Shown piece after piece: positions 48,759 to 61,298 of a stretch of 64,000 bases of DNA. Position 1 is the first letter of the stretch. Every line of letters starts with the position of its first letter. The translations under genes were made by a program, and so were the position numbers. The DNA lies in the NCBI GenBank assembly GCA_038502055.1, contig JAXRKN010000037.1, positions 2,914,001-2,978,000 on the forward strand, given 5' to 3'. The notes below the pieces were generated by a model that was not told where the DNA came from, did no database searches, and saw only the letters and a list, made by a program, of their open reading frames with translations. This stretch comes from Tanytarsus gracilentus (taxonomy: Eukaryota > Arthropoda > Insecta > Diptera > Chironomidae).

Positions 48759-51265
48759 ACGAAAATCCTCCTTTGGCTTTCGATGATAAAAGCGCACGAT
48801 CACAATTCGCATGAAAATAAATTCATCTCATGTCGTCGACTTTGGAATTTTTCAACATATACAATCTATCAATAAATAATCTCTAAAGAAGACAAAAAGA
48901 AGATCAAGAATGCGAAAGCGAGCGACCGAGAGGGCATTGAAAAGCGGGAGAGATGTGTTTATTATTTTTTTATAGTACGAAAATGAGGATTAGCGAGCTA
49001 CCGATCGTTTTCTCGCTGCTCCAATGTTCGGCATTTTATTAACGTCTTTAATGCTTTTTATGGTCTCATCTTGTATTATTGATTTCTTCGCTTCTTTCAC
49101 AAAGTTGAAAGAGAGAACTTTATGTGAGCATTGACGATCCGCTTTTCAATTGCCTGCGAATGATCTTTGAAGGATGTGAGTGCGCATAAATAAATTTTTT
49201 TCGCTCTGTGTGTAAATCAAAAAAAAAAGCTTTTCTCGCGCTGTTACTTTTAACCTGTATAGCTGTCTATTTAGAAGAAGATGTTTATCTTTCACTTCTT
49301 CGTGTGTGGATAAAGCATTAGAAATGCAAAAAAGGAAGAAACTGACAGTAAAATTAGAGCATGGCAGCTAAATAAATTCCTCAGTTTTATTGCCGATCGC
49401 GATGTTTAGAGGAGCAATTGAATAAATTTATAAAAATATGGGGGAAAAGGCAGAAAATTTCTGTAAAGCAAAAAAAGAAGAAGAACGAGAGAATTTTAAA
49501 GACCGCACACAGCGATATCCATGAAAAATAATTTCATTTCGGATGTTTTTTGCTTTTAAAAAGCGTTAAAATAAAGAACGAAGAGCATATCGATGAAAGA
49601 GCCACTCACGAATTGATCGTTGTAGCTGTTTTGAGTGAGAAGTACAGGAAAGAGTGGCGAACGATGGTCGCCGAATAATTAAATGAATGCCACAAAAGAT
49701 AATGAACAAAATCACTGCTCGGTCATCATTTTGTTGTGCTAAAAATCACACTCTCATTAATTGCATTTAAACACATTCGATTGTCGCACTTTTTTTTGCA
49801 TTCGCAGTGTTGAAAGTTTTCGATTTCACTCGAACCGCCCCATAAAATTAACCTAGAGTGATAATTAGCTAAAATTTTATAGTTTTATGAATTTTTGATT
49901 GAAAAAGAGAGTCGTAAAATTATTCATAAACTATATAATGAATTTTTATGGATTTGCTATTTAAATTCCAGTCACATTTTTATATGGGAAATTTTTAATA
50001 GTTTCAGTGAACTACAAAGTATTAAGTATGCGATAAAGGCGGCAGGAAATTATGATGCTTAACTTGAAAAACTTTGCAATAATTTGATTGAATTTTATTA
50101 ACTTTTTTCTCATCATCCGCGCTGCCATTTTTCTGTAATTAAATGCACAACAATCTTACATGAGAGAATAGCCAACTAAAAAGCGCATCAACCCAATGAG
50201 ACATCCCAACAAGATCATTCTCAATGCCATTCGAGAGAAAATATTGCATAATAAAATTTAATATCCATGACTTGTTAGATGTGCGCGTGAAGGCGACTTA
50301 ATGAGCACAATATTTTAACCATTTTCGCTGTGTTTAATTTTGATTTTTGTTATAATTGGCAGTTATCATCCGATTGGGAGCATTATTCGATTAATTTGGC
50401 GCACAGAAGAATTTTTGTTCTCGTGAGCTTGCTGCTGATTCACACGATAATGATCCGCTTTATATTCCTTAAGAATTCTCTTCAGTAACACGCTGCGATA
50501 ACAATTCTTAAGAGAGAGATTTCCAGTGGTCTTAAGAGAGTTTGCAGCATTAAATATTAAATGAGAGTAATTCTCTCACTAACTCGTTTCACGTCGTCGC
50601 TTCCTCCGGAATAGGCTTCAAAGAAACCATAAAAAATCAGAAATTTCCATGAATTAAAATATCGATCGCAATATTTTTTTTGGTATGATGAGAAAAAAAT
50701 AATTACATAATTAATGTTGCGTTCCTTATGGACTCTCACAATTCCGATTAGTTCCGCAAAATATCAAAACACAATCGGTTGTTAATCAAATTTAAACATT
50801 TCACAGATTCCAATCTTAATTTTCTTCATCGTTAATGATCTTCAATTCATTTATATCTGGAGAGAGTTTAAAAAAATATTTTCAATTTCAAGCAGCGACG
50901 ATGATGAGGCAAGAAAGAAGGCAATAAAAAGGAATCAGAAATACTTCCAATGGGCTTTTAAAGCAAAAAAAGAGAGAATTAAATAAAAAACAACTCAAGC
51001 GTTTGCTCACGAGCACTTCAGTCTTAATTTGGCTCTCGATCGCGACGGTTTGGATTTTATTTTCTTGTTCATCGACTTTTTTTTACTCTTTTATATGATT
51101 ATCGTGCATTCACGCTCATTCACATTTCGTTATTCGCTCCAATGATCCTCGGATATTTTATTTAGTGGCGGATGAGGAAAAAAATTATAAGGAGAGGAAT
51201 AATTAAGTGAGATATTTTCTACCTGAGATAAATCAGATGAGATATGAACTAAAAAGCGCAACTCG

Positions 51266-51565
51266 TATATATAAAAGTGAAGAAGAAAAATTTAAATAAT
51301 CGAGATTTCGGTTTGGACGAGCAAATTATATAGGAAGGAATTCTTTTTTTCTGTGTTTGTTCAAGCAAATTTTTCCTTCGGTTGAATCTTCATTAATTAC
51401 ACGAAAAAAAATAAAACGAAGAATAAAAGGAAATTTTAATAGTTCTTGATCGCTACACAACTGGAACAATCAGTTCAAAGTTTTTTTTTGTGGATTAAAA
51501 AAACTCCGTCGTAGAACGCATCAGAACCGGACAGATCCATCAGAAGAAGACAAAGTTAATGAAAG
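51266..51565 (+). promoter_or_regulatory. Possible promoter and non-coding leader exon
   Basis: A TATATATAAAAG box (51266-51277) is followed downstream by an initiator-like TCAGTT at 51470-51475, a stretch of ordinary composition, and a strong donor (GAAAG followed by GTAAGC) at 51565/51566. This could be the 5' leader of a gene transcribed to the right with a long first intron. The TATA box is too far from TCAGTT to pair with it, and no coding exon was found. Confidence 0.2.
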
Positions 51566-52347
51566 GTAAGCGATAGCACACTAAATTAATTTATTACTGC
51601 GGCTTTATAAAGTTTTATATCAAGATCGAGAACTTAAACGAGTTTTGTCTCGATGAGAGCATTAAAATTCCTTAAAAGTTCTCAAATTGCATCTTTTAGG
51701 AGGTTTATGTCGTTCACTATCATAAATTTCTTCATCGCGTCGAATAAAAAAATATTTCAGCATCGATAACTTTTTTTTGCACAAATCGCTTTCAATAATG
51801 AACGTGTGGGCGTTTCAACAAGTGTTTCCTACGCTCTCTGAATAAGCGACAAGATGAAAATTTTCAGCTAATGAGGCATTATGGTTATAACAAAAAAATC
51901 TCCTTTTATTTTTCACATTCAATTAAATTTGCATTAAATCCTGACACATAAAGGTCACATAATATGTATGTGAAATTGCACAAGAGGCAATTTATGTCAT
52001 GTTTTTTTGTGCACTATCAAAAGACAGATTAACGATCGTGTTTCAATGAAGGCTAGACAAATAAATTCAATATACACACCTTTCTGTGGATTAAAACACA
52101 CAACAACATGAGAAGGTTGAAAGGAGCAACTAGCCGGATAGAATGAATTGAATGAATGCATAATAAAATAAATTTTATGCATTCACAACATGAATTAGTA
52201 CCTTATTGATCCAGAAATTGAATAATAATAATCCATCGGCATCTCCCAGTTTTTTTTTCATCTCATTTGTTTGATAAAATTTTATGAAAATGGGGCGAGG
52301 AAAAAATTATTAACTTTTTTAAATTAAATTTCTCTCAGGATTTTATA

Positions 52348-52492
52348 GCTTACTTTGATAATCACTTTTTTGGTACTTTATTTTTGAAATTAAAAATTAC
52401 GTTATGAAAATTCACAAAAAAACACAGTAAACTTTATAACGTAATTTTTAGTTTAGAAAATAAAGCACCAAAGAAAGATTATCAAAGTAGGC
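52348..52492. mobile_element. Near-palindromic MITE, family 1, 145 bp core
   Basis: The left arm (GCTTACTTTGATAATC, then TTTTTGAAATTAAAAATTAC) and the right arm (ATAACGTAATTTTTAG, then GATTATCAAAGTAGGC) are imperfect reverse complements of about 60 bp each around a 25-bp centre. The arms match the repeats at 3009-3080 and 8978-9480. Weaker similarity continues about 30 bp beyond each arm, so the full element may be nearer 210 bp. There is no coding capacity; mobilisation would need a transposase in trans. Confidence 0.7.
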
Positions 52493-55467
52493 AAAAAATT
52501 TCTTGTTGCTTTTTAAAAATTTAAAAAAAATTAAAATTCAACGAAAAATTTCCATGCTAATTTTCGATTTCTTCCTCATAAAGTCTAAAAGTTTCTTCTT
52601 GGATCGAGAGGCAAAAATTTTGCGAGAAAGGAAGATTTATTGAGTTCGTTGAGTAAATAAATTTCATTCGATTCATTGTAATGGAATGTGTGCGCGTCTC
52701 TAAACTATAATTACTTATTATTATTTTTTTACTGCCTCTTTCTTTCTGCTCGGCTTTAAAGCTCTCTCGAGCTATAAGCGCACACAAAGGGAGTGTTTGT
52801 TGTGTTGTGTTATGAGGAGGGATATTCTTCTTGGATGGTTTTGATTTAAAATATATTCAATTCAATAATTCGCTGCCGGCATCGATAGGTGACCTAAATA
52901 ATGTCGCTAAAACTCTCTTATCTCCACTGGGGATCTTATTCATTGTGAAAAAGTGTTATAAGTCATTTATAATATGCGATGGAAAGTTTATAATGTGTAC
53001 CTATATAAAAATCGTGCTTAGAAGTGATCTTGTCGCATAAAACTGCGAAGAGGTTAAGCAGAATAACTTTATAAGATAAAAATATATTACATCCGATGGA
53101 AATTGCGCGATAACAGCGTAAACATCTCACCTTTTTACACGACGTTTCTCCTCATCATGCTCTCTTGCTGGATTCAAGCCCACGGTTTTATGTTGATTCT
53201 CTCTCGCTAGTTTAGCTGACTGGCGACATTCCTCGGGGATCGCTCTTATATGTGACATGCAATGTTCTCATTTAATCGCAAATCAAAATGCTGAATAATT
53301 GTGGGCGGATGTTGCGAAAAAGAATGATCACTCTTTGTCTCTGTGATGTGTGTTTGTTAATCTATTTATGACCTTCCAGTTTTTATTTCTTTCACTTTTT
53401 ACTGTCGTGTGTCTCACGATTATAAATTGAATAATTTTTATTTAATTTTATTATTAACAAAACGAATTAATTTCCACAAACACATGACCCACGACAGTAT
53501 TTTTGCATCAATAAAATCAATGCTTAGAAATATGGAAAATTTCACTTCATGCTTGAAATTGCATCTACATCAGCAGCAGCAGGGAGGAGAAGACATTAGA
53601 AAATCTCTTTTTTGCATCATGGAGAAGCCGTTAAGGTAGCGATGAACATGTTGTAAAAATTGAAAGGCTCTTGATTGCATTTTTTTGCTAACGTTTCTAA
53701 TAGAAGACTGCACGTTGTTGAACAAGAACATTAAATTCGTTCCACAATGTGCTAAAGTCCTCCATGTGCGCACAGTCTTCTGAGGTTTTTGTGGTGCTTT
53801 ACAATGCAATTAAATTGCGCGCATAACGACTATTCGAATGCTCCTGTTGTTCTCTAAAATGCACATATAAATTTTTTTTACCGTTTCCACTTCTTTTTCT
53901 AGTCCATTAAGCATTACTTTGTAGTCACATACTTATGATATGTTTGGCGAAAAAAAACTGCAACATGCCAATTGGCAGAAAAAAGATCTTTTGTGTTGTC
54001 GAGTTGATATTTAATAAAAATAAATAATCTGCTTTTTTTCCTTTTCAAATGTCGCGTTCCGCTTGGCTGTTCTTTTTTTCGCGATCTCTACGTGCCTGCA
54101 TTTGGATTCGGTGTCTCATACACATTTAACAGTTACCGGGCACATCTCACATGATGCTGGGGTTAATAATTTATGGCTCTTTGTCCGCCATCAAGAGACA
54201 GTGGACCTCAAATCTTTCGTTTTGCGAAATATCTTGAGCAAACCATGTATTTATGAGATATACTGATGGCAATCGGATGGGATGGAAAAAATCAAAAGGT
54301 CACAATTCTTCGAGTTATGATAACTGTACCGCGTTTTATCCGGGTATATGATTTTTTATATTTCGGGTAAAACTCCACCCAAAAAAGAGATTTTTAAACA
54401 TTTCAAGAATTGATAAAAATATCGCAAAAACAATCTCAAGTGACATGCCATGCCATTGAGGCTAAATTCGATGAGAATTCCCAAAGGAAAGAAAATTTGC
54501 CGCGCACACACAATTCCCGCTGACTTTTATAACAATTTCATTTCACATTGCAAAAGAAAGAATTTTTTTCGAGAGAACAAAAAAGTTCTCATTTTTTTCT
54601 TAATTGGAAATCGAGGAAGTTCGAAGTATGACTTTGAAGACCCGTCAACAACATTTTTATTTATCCATCCATATTCGTTGTTAGAAATGATCGTTGTGGA
54701 ATGTGTATGGGCAGTGAGCGAGCGCGGCAAATAAAAAAAGAAGAAGAAGTATAACAACATTCTCGATCGGTTCCAGAAGATTAGCGAGTCGAGGCAATTA
54801 GAAATGAATTAATTGAATTTATATCTGGATGGAGATCAAGAGCGACGATTATCCACATCGCGACGTAACATTTTGAAAAGGTGCGCGCATCTAGTCGATC
54901 GCCATTCGAATATTAACTAAGAGGGCAGCAAAATACCACCAATGAAGAAGTAGTGCTGATGTAATATGTAATGAATGCTGCTCTCAATGTCCATCTCTTG
55001 ACTGCCTGCCAAGACAATCGTGTCTCTCTCACTTGTACACGGACGTCGAAGTGGAGAGAAAAAATATCAATCATGTGGTAATTATAATAAATTGTTTTAA
55101 TGAAACTCTCCTCGAGACATAAGAAATGTAAAGTGAAGGCACGAAATGACTTTATTTTAAATATGTACATTTATGACTTGAACAACTCAACCCAACAGCA
55201 TTATAGATTTTAACATTTCTGATAGATTTCTCATCAACGCGAGGCATGTTTAAATAAAAAGGCCTTCTTGTTTTTTTATTAGTAGTAAAAAAATAAATTT
55301 CATTGTGAGTCTTTTCGTGTTTCTTTCTCTCACACTCAAAAGCAGAAATTTCAATTAAACATCAAAACTTCAACGAAATACGAGAGAGTTCAGAAAGAAA
55401 AAGAAGAATTAAAAGCAGAAGAAGAATGAAAGAAAAAAATATTTTTCAAGGGATGGAAACTAGAAAT

Positions 55468-55473
55468 TTTATT
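55468..55473 (-). terminator. Probable polyadenylation signal of arginase
   Basis: AATAAA on the minus strand 8 bp beyond the stop codon, implying a very short 3' untranslated region, as also seen for IFT80. Confidence 0.45.
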
Positions 55474-55481
55474 TCATCAAT

Positions 55482-56597
55482 TTAATCAATAGGCTTTGAT
55501 GAATTTCCACTTCGATTGCTTCCCAAAGCAGCTTGTAAAATTGCCTTTGCAGAGTAGAGTGTGCTCGCTACTTCATGTTCATTGCCAATTTGTGGATTCA
55601 CCTCCACGAGGTCCATCGACGATAAAGTACCCGAACGATAAACTTCTTCCATCATAAAAAGACACTCACGCAATGTCAAGCCTGCACCACATGCAGTTCC
55701 CGTACTTTGAGCAAACAATGGATCTAATGCATCAATATCGAAGCTAACATGAAGCTTTTTCTTTCCATCGGGGTTGATTGCCTTTAAAGCGGCATTTGTC
55801 ACCTTTTCAACACCCAATCTATCGATATCGCGCATGTCAAAGTACTGAATTTTATACTTGTCCATCATTAAACGCTCATAATAGTCAATCGATCGTAAGC
55901 CAATCCAACAAAAGCTATTTAATGGTAATTGCGGATTGCACCATGCAAGCTCAGGAATCGTTGGCCAAGATGATCGTAATTCTTTCGTCAACAAACTCAC
56001 AGGCATGCCTTAAAAAAAAGTTTTAATAATAATTTCAAATTTGTATGACGCAATACCATGCATATTTCCTGATGGCGACGTTGTATTTGTATTTAAATCG
56101 AGATGAGCGTCAATCCAAAGCACGCACATGTTATCAGAGCCGACTGTATTGGCGACGCCCGTTATTGAGCCAATCGCAACACTATGACACCCACCCAAAG
56201 TTATTGGCATGCGTTTATCATTAAGAATTTCTTCGACTCTTTGTGCCAACGCATAATTGCAGGCTGCCACATGATCGAGTTCTTTTAGATTCGGAATTTT
56301 TCTGCCACTTGTCGACGGAATAACTTCATAACTGACGTCACCGTAATCTTTGATGTCGATATCGGGAGAAATTTGCTTAATCTCTTGAATAAGACCGGCA
56401 GCTCTGAGTGCTTTCGGTCCATCGGTGGTTCCACTCGTGCCAGCACCTAAATTTAAATTTAAACTTGATTAATCTTAATTTAAATTTTAAAAAATACCTT
56501 TATCAAAAGGAACACCAATAACACCGAGTGATTTTGTGCTTAAAAATTTCGAATTTTTAATGACGATCGTTTGCCTCAAAATTTTAAGCGACCACAT
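55482..56597 (-). CDS. ARG: Arginase
   Basis: Three exons, 56597-56498, 56446-56057 and 56008-55482, both junctions phase 1, encode 338 residues from the ATG at 56597. Arginase hydrolyses L-arginine to ornithine and urea with a two-manganese centre. The binding ligands are present: His121 in LGGCHSVAIGS, Asp146, His148 and Asp150 in IDAHLDLN, and Asp254 and Asp256 in SFDIDALDP. GNMHGMPVS (from residue 160) and the GVPFDKGAGTSGTTDGP start also match the family. The first 20 or so residues are basic and lack acids (MWSLKILRQTIVIKNSK), consistent with a mitochondrial presequence as in animal arginase II-type enzymes. The Asp that normally precedes the first His ligand (GGDHS) is Cys120 here. Length and domain content are otherwise normal and the gene appears intact. 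Confidence 0.96.
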
Positions 56598-58274
56598 GAT
56601 TGCGCTTCACTTTTAAAAGTGTTTAGAAAAACAAAATCAAATTCTATTAAAATTTACATTTTTCGGGAGAGATTATGAGTAAATTTATGATTGTATTTCA
56701 CACTGTTTTGTGTATTATGATGACATTGAATTTTTTTTAATATTGAGGGGTCAACAAGATTCTTAGTGTGTTTTTCAAAAAAAAGAGAGCGATTGATAAG
56801 AAATTGAAGATCGTGCAAAGAACTACAATAATATTTTTGCCCGCTGGGATTTCTCACAAAATGTTGGTTTTAGCTAAAAAATAAAATCTTTCACTCTCAT
56901 TAAAAGAAATTTCTCAATAATGAAGATACAAAAATCCTATAAGTTACTAGCTGCATGATGTTGATGAATCTATCTCAAGGGTATTTGTTGTGTGTGAGAG
57001 AGAAAGAGTAAAAATGATGAAGTAAACATGAATCACGAACTAAAGCGTGTCTCTGCTGTCTATATCTTAATTTTTTGAAAGTTTCAATTAAGGGATTGGC
57101 GTGTAAGATATTTAAAAAAATAATCTTAAGTCTTGCGAGAGGTTTTGCGGTGTGTGCGAAAAGAAAAAAGGAAAAATTCCAATTAGTTAAATCATTAAAA
57201 TCCTCCTCGTCATGACAGTTATAATCAAATCTAAATCCTCCCGTAAGTCAAAGTAGTTGTTGCTGATAAGTTTTGTGTGATATGAAACCTTCAACATGTT
57301 AAACATGTGGCGAAAAAAAAAAGATATTGAGGACGTTGAGAGTCGTGTAGCACAAGATCAAATTATTCATTTCATCTATCATTCGACTCTCGCTGGCTGC
57401 TCATAAAAATCTGCTCATAGCTGGAATTTTATTTCAATCTTATGTCTCTCACTTCGTTTATCACCGTTTAAATATTTTTTCTCCTTCTCTCTCGCTCACA
57501 TCGCGCATCGATATCTTTTGGCGAAATCGATTTTCTGACTTCTTTTATAAAAATTTATGCAAATGCAGTCTCAAATTACCGTTTTTAAGTTTTTAATAGA
57601 TTACTTCACAACCCAGAGAGTTCACTCAATGAGCTTGGGAACTTGTGCCACACACTCACTCTCTAATGATCCATGCTTACCTCTCGAATTAGATTGGAAT
57701 TTTTTATTTATTTCGCTTTTCGTTGGTTCACAATGCTTGAAAGATGTAGAAATAGCTTGGGAATCTAGTCGTGATGGAGGCACTTGCGAATTTTTCTTTA
57801 ATGCCACCGCTGGGCAAAAAATTCATCAAACAATTATTTTTTGAAATTGTTAAATTTGTTTAGTAATTTTTAAATTATTTTTGATCACAACATATTGTAA
57901 ACTTGAGTTAACATCTCTCACTTTAAATTGCCACAAAAGAAATCTGCGACATTTTTTATCTTCAGGTCTTTAAAGTTCAAAATTTCTGGAATTTATCTCG
58001 ATGAAAAAACTCCTCTTTTTTGCTCTGATGGTGTGAAAAATCACCACCAAAAATTTTAACCTGCAGCTGACGCATTAAATTCTCTTTTTTTTCGAACCAA
58101 TTTTTTTTTGGCGAAAGAAGATGAGAAAAGCTGATAAAATCTTGAAATATTTCTCTGGCATCAGCATCGAAACGGCAATAACAGAAGCTGCAATTTCTAA
58201 GTATAATTCAAACTGGTTCTACTGTTCAAAAAAAGAAGAGCAAAAATTGTCCTGAAGCGGAGTGCAAGACGAAG

Positions 58275-58311
58275 ATGATCGGCTGTGGCGGCGGCGGTAT
58301 GGCAGGAGGAG
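58275..58311 (+). CDS. Possible first coding exon, glycine-rich N terminus
   Basis: An ATG opens MIGCGGGGMAGG and runs into a good donor (GAG followed by GTAAGAAGG) in phase 1. The piece is locally GC-rich in an AT-rich region, which is what short coding exons in this window look like. No following exon was found to the right, and I do not recognise the peptide. It may start a gene extending beyond the window or be chance. Confidence 0.2.
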
Positions 58312-61197
58312 GTAAGAAGGGGTTGGATACCAACAGCAGCCAGCCAGCAAAAAGAGAAAGATCAGTATTAACACTGATTAAACAAACAAAAAATAAATTA
58401 AAAATTAAGAGAAAAAAATGTTCTCCGCATTCGCTGATGGTGATTTTAATGGCTTTTTCATTATGTTGTTCTGTTCTTTAAGTGGGCACAAATAACCCAG
58501 CAGCATTGCTCTCCCGAGAGAGTGAGCGAAAATCTGGTCTTTAATGACTTAATTGCAATTTCCATTTCACAGTTTTTACTAAAGAAGAATTTCAATGGAA
58601 TTTTTTTGCCTTCTCTCTCTTATGATATGAGAACGAGCGAATTATTTTCTTATCTCAGCGCTAAAAAAACCTTTTGATGTCGGCAGTGGTCACTTTTATA
58701 ATTATGAGGGTAATAACCTCAGAAATCTGTCTCTCATTGCAGGAGGGGATTAATTAAAGATATTTTAACTCCTAATTACCATTTACATATCATTTTGAGT
58801 TATAAGTGTTTCATTTTTCACTTGATTTTTTGAATATATTCAATATTTGTTTTAATTAAAAGTTTAATATCGACCATCCCTTGGCACCGGCCTCACAAGT
58901 GCTGATAATTCATTAGGCAAATATTAAAATTGAAACGTTAAAAGGCGAAATGAATTCCGAAAATGCACAAATGCAATCAATGACTCTTTTAACTCTCTCT
59001 GCTTCATATCTTGCATCTCTCGCTCGCTTATGTATGCATTTTAAGAAGGGCAATAATTTTTCTGGATCACAAGCAGGAAAAAAAGGAAGGTAAATTGTCC
59101 GCGAATGAAGAAAGCGAAAAAAAATCCCCGATGATATTTATTTCTTTTATTGCATTCAATAAATCTTTGTGTCACGTTGTTATTCCTTTACTGTTGTTGT
59201 CTTGTGGCTCTGTTTCTTTTATTTTGGAATTCTTTATTCATCTCACTTTTCACAACAACAATTGACCAATAAAACGGTTCTTTTTTCATGTATGGGAAAT
59301 TCAAGAGCCAAATAAAACAAAAATCGCGAATGAATGCAAATAGATCTCTCGAGAGCGAACTTACAATGTTGCACGACCGCATGTATGCTAAAATGTACAT
59401 TTGAACCCTTAATAAATATGTAAATGCATTTCACACTCATTCGTTATCCTTGAAGTTATTGCCATGCTAAAATTGAGAAGATTTATCAAAAAATGCTTTC
59501 ACAATAGCGTAGGAGCCAATCGATGGGGTTTGTACGACAGTTTTGTAAATTAATTTCTGTGTTAAATGTTAAAGTTTTTAATTTTTGATGCACAAAACCA
59601 CTAAAATCATCCACAGCTGCAATCACGGAAATTTACCAACGTGAACTTTCCTCAATTGATAAATGACCTGATTCGGCAATTTCAATGTTCTTAATGCAGC
59701 TCACGGTGTATTAATTTGAAAGTGCAAAAGAAGTTCACGGCGAGATAAATTTTAACGATTAATCATTGCCGCTGGAAGTCTTTTTCACATTTTGTCGTTT
59801 TGCTGTACAGCGAAAAAAAAAGTTCACATTGATAAATTTAATTACATTATTTTGTAATGCGAAAATTTTAGCTGACAATCCAAACACAAGGCGCGACATT
59901 AGTCGAGGAGAGAAATTCTTATCTTGCACCACACAACAAATTCTTCACTTTTCGCTCGGGAGAAGATAATTGTGAAGGAGAGAAAAAATTTTTGCGGAAA
60001 AGTTGTGAAAAAGAATTCGCTAGCGAATAAATGAATAAAAGCAGTTCCAGTGAACAAAAATTCAATCGCACATGTTTTCCATTAGCTTTGCAATGCATTA
60101 ACTTCAGTCGGCTGATTGAAAAATTTCTCTCTTTAAAGATCCTTGTGAGAAGATCTGAGAAATATTTTAAAAATAATTGTTTTAAAATTAAAAGCGAATT
60201 TTCTCACTTTAAGCAGATCTCATAAGATTTCATAAGACTTCATTACGAATGTTGAAATGGATAATGTTACAAAAGTTTTATAAATGACATGCTTTCAATT
60301 CAAGTGAATTAAATTATTCCTGAATCGTGATGAAAAATGAATTCATAAATTTTCACAACTTTGAGCTGAGGAAAGCGTACAAATTTTCCTTCAGCATGAT
60401 CAGTGTCGGAAAATCGACAAAGCCAAGTAGTTACAAATGGGCTGAGTGTACATTTTACCCTAACAACGACAACACATGGAGTCTCATGTCCCTTTATACC
60501 TTTCGAAGATGTACATGGAAAAACACTAATGTTCTCAGCTCCTCAGAGCATAATCTGTTTTCTGTTATTACTGCGTCGTTGCTTCCTTCTTTCATCTTCG
60601 CAGCAACAACAAAAAATATCGAACAAAATGCTTTCTTTTGAACGGGCAAGAAAATATTTTTTTTTGCGGAGCGAGGTGAAAAAAGGTCAATCGTACATCG
60701 TCGTTCTTCTCTCTTGAACATACGTTCATACAAAAGCCATCTTCCGGTTTCGGCGAGAGTGCAACTTGTGGGTTTTCTACAATAAGCTCATGCCCTCGAG
60801 AGGATACCTTAAAAATGAGTTTATGAAAATAAATATTCATAATATTTTCGAGTGCTTTGACAGTGCATACACAAAAAGAAGCAAAAATGTAACCGAGTGG
60901 GTTTTCAACGTACGACGACAATTGTCAAATTACCTCACTTTAATGTACGAGAGTAAAACCACAAAAAGTAATGTCTCGAGATATGAATGACATTTGAAAA
61001 GGAGAAGTGAGACACGCAACACAGGAAATTCTCCAAATCATAAACCATGACACATCGAAAAATCTCTGTCATGTTAAACATCATAATGTTAATTATATTT
61101 TTTCCCTTGCTCGAAATGAATAAAAAGCGAGCAGAAAAAAGCTACAAATTGGTTAAGTTGCGCGCTTTGTTGAGTTTAAAGTGATACATCTGCTAAG

Positions 61198-61298
61198 CAG
61201 GGTTGCGAATTGAATTAAAATTAGCTTTAATTTAAAAAAAATTTCACTAAAGATTTTTTTCTGAAGAGAATAGAAAATTTTTTAATTGGACAACCCTG
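61198..61298. repeat. Short element with hAT-like CAGGGTTG termini
   Basis: Begins CAGGGTTGCGAATT and ends AATTGGACAACCCTG, inverted repeats differing by about two bases, with a non-coding AT-rich interior; 101 bp in total. CAGGG-type ends are common in hAT transposons, but no clear 8-bp target duplication is visible. Confidence 0.4.

Larger units (their letters stand above)
47089..55467. other. No established gene; spacer
   Basis: About 8.4 kb without recognisable coding sequence. Separately listed are a short inverted-repeat segment (48676-48758), a possible promoter and leader exon (51266-51565) and a near-palindromic MITE (52348-52492). An (AG)-rich microsatellite lies at 48463-48477, and a 42-bp imperfect hairpin (GTTTTATCCGGG answered by CGGGTAAAAC) at 54333-54374. 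Confidence 0.5.

Noticed and set aside
53161..53185. GATTCAAGCCC resembling a tRNA B box
   Set aside because: No A box at the right distance and no cloverleaf can be folded around it.
57557..57844. 95-residue frame on plus and 61-residue frame on minus
   Set aside because: No motif or splice support; looks like chance openness.
60327..60921. Overlapping open frames of 104-109 residues on both strands
   Set aside because: No recognisable domain, no splice or start context, and openness in several frames at once is expected from locally higher GC content.
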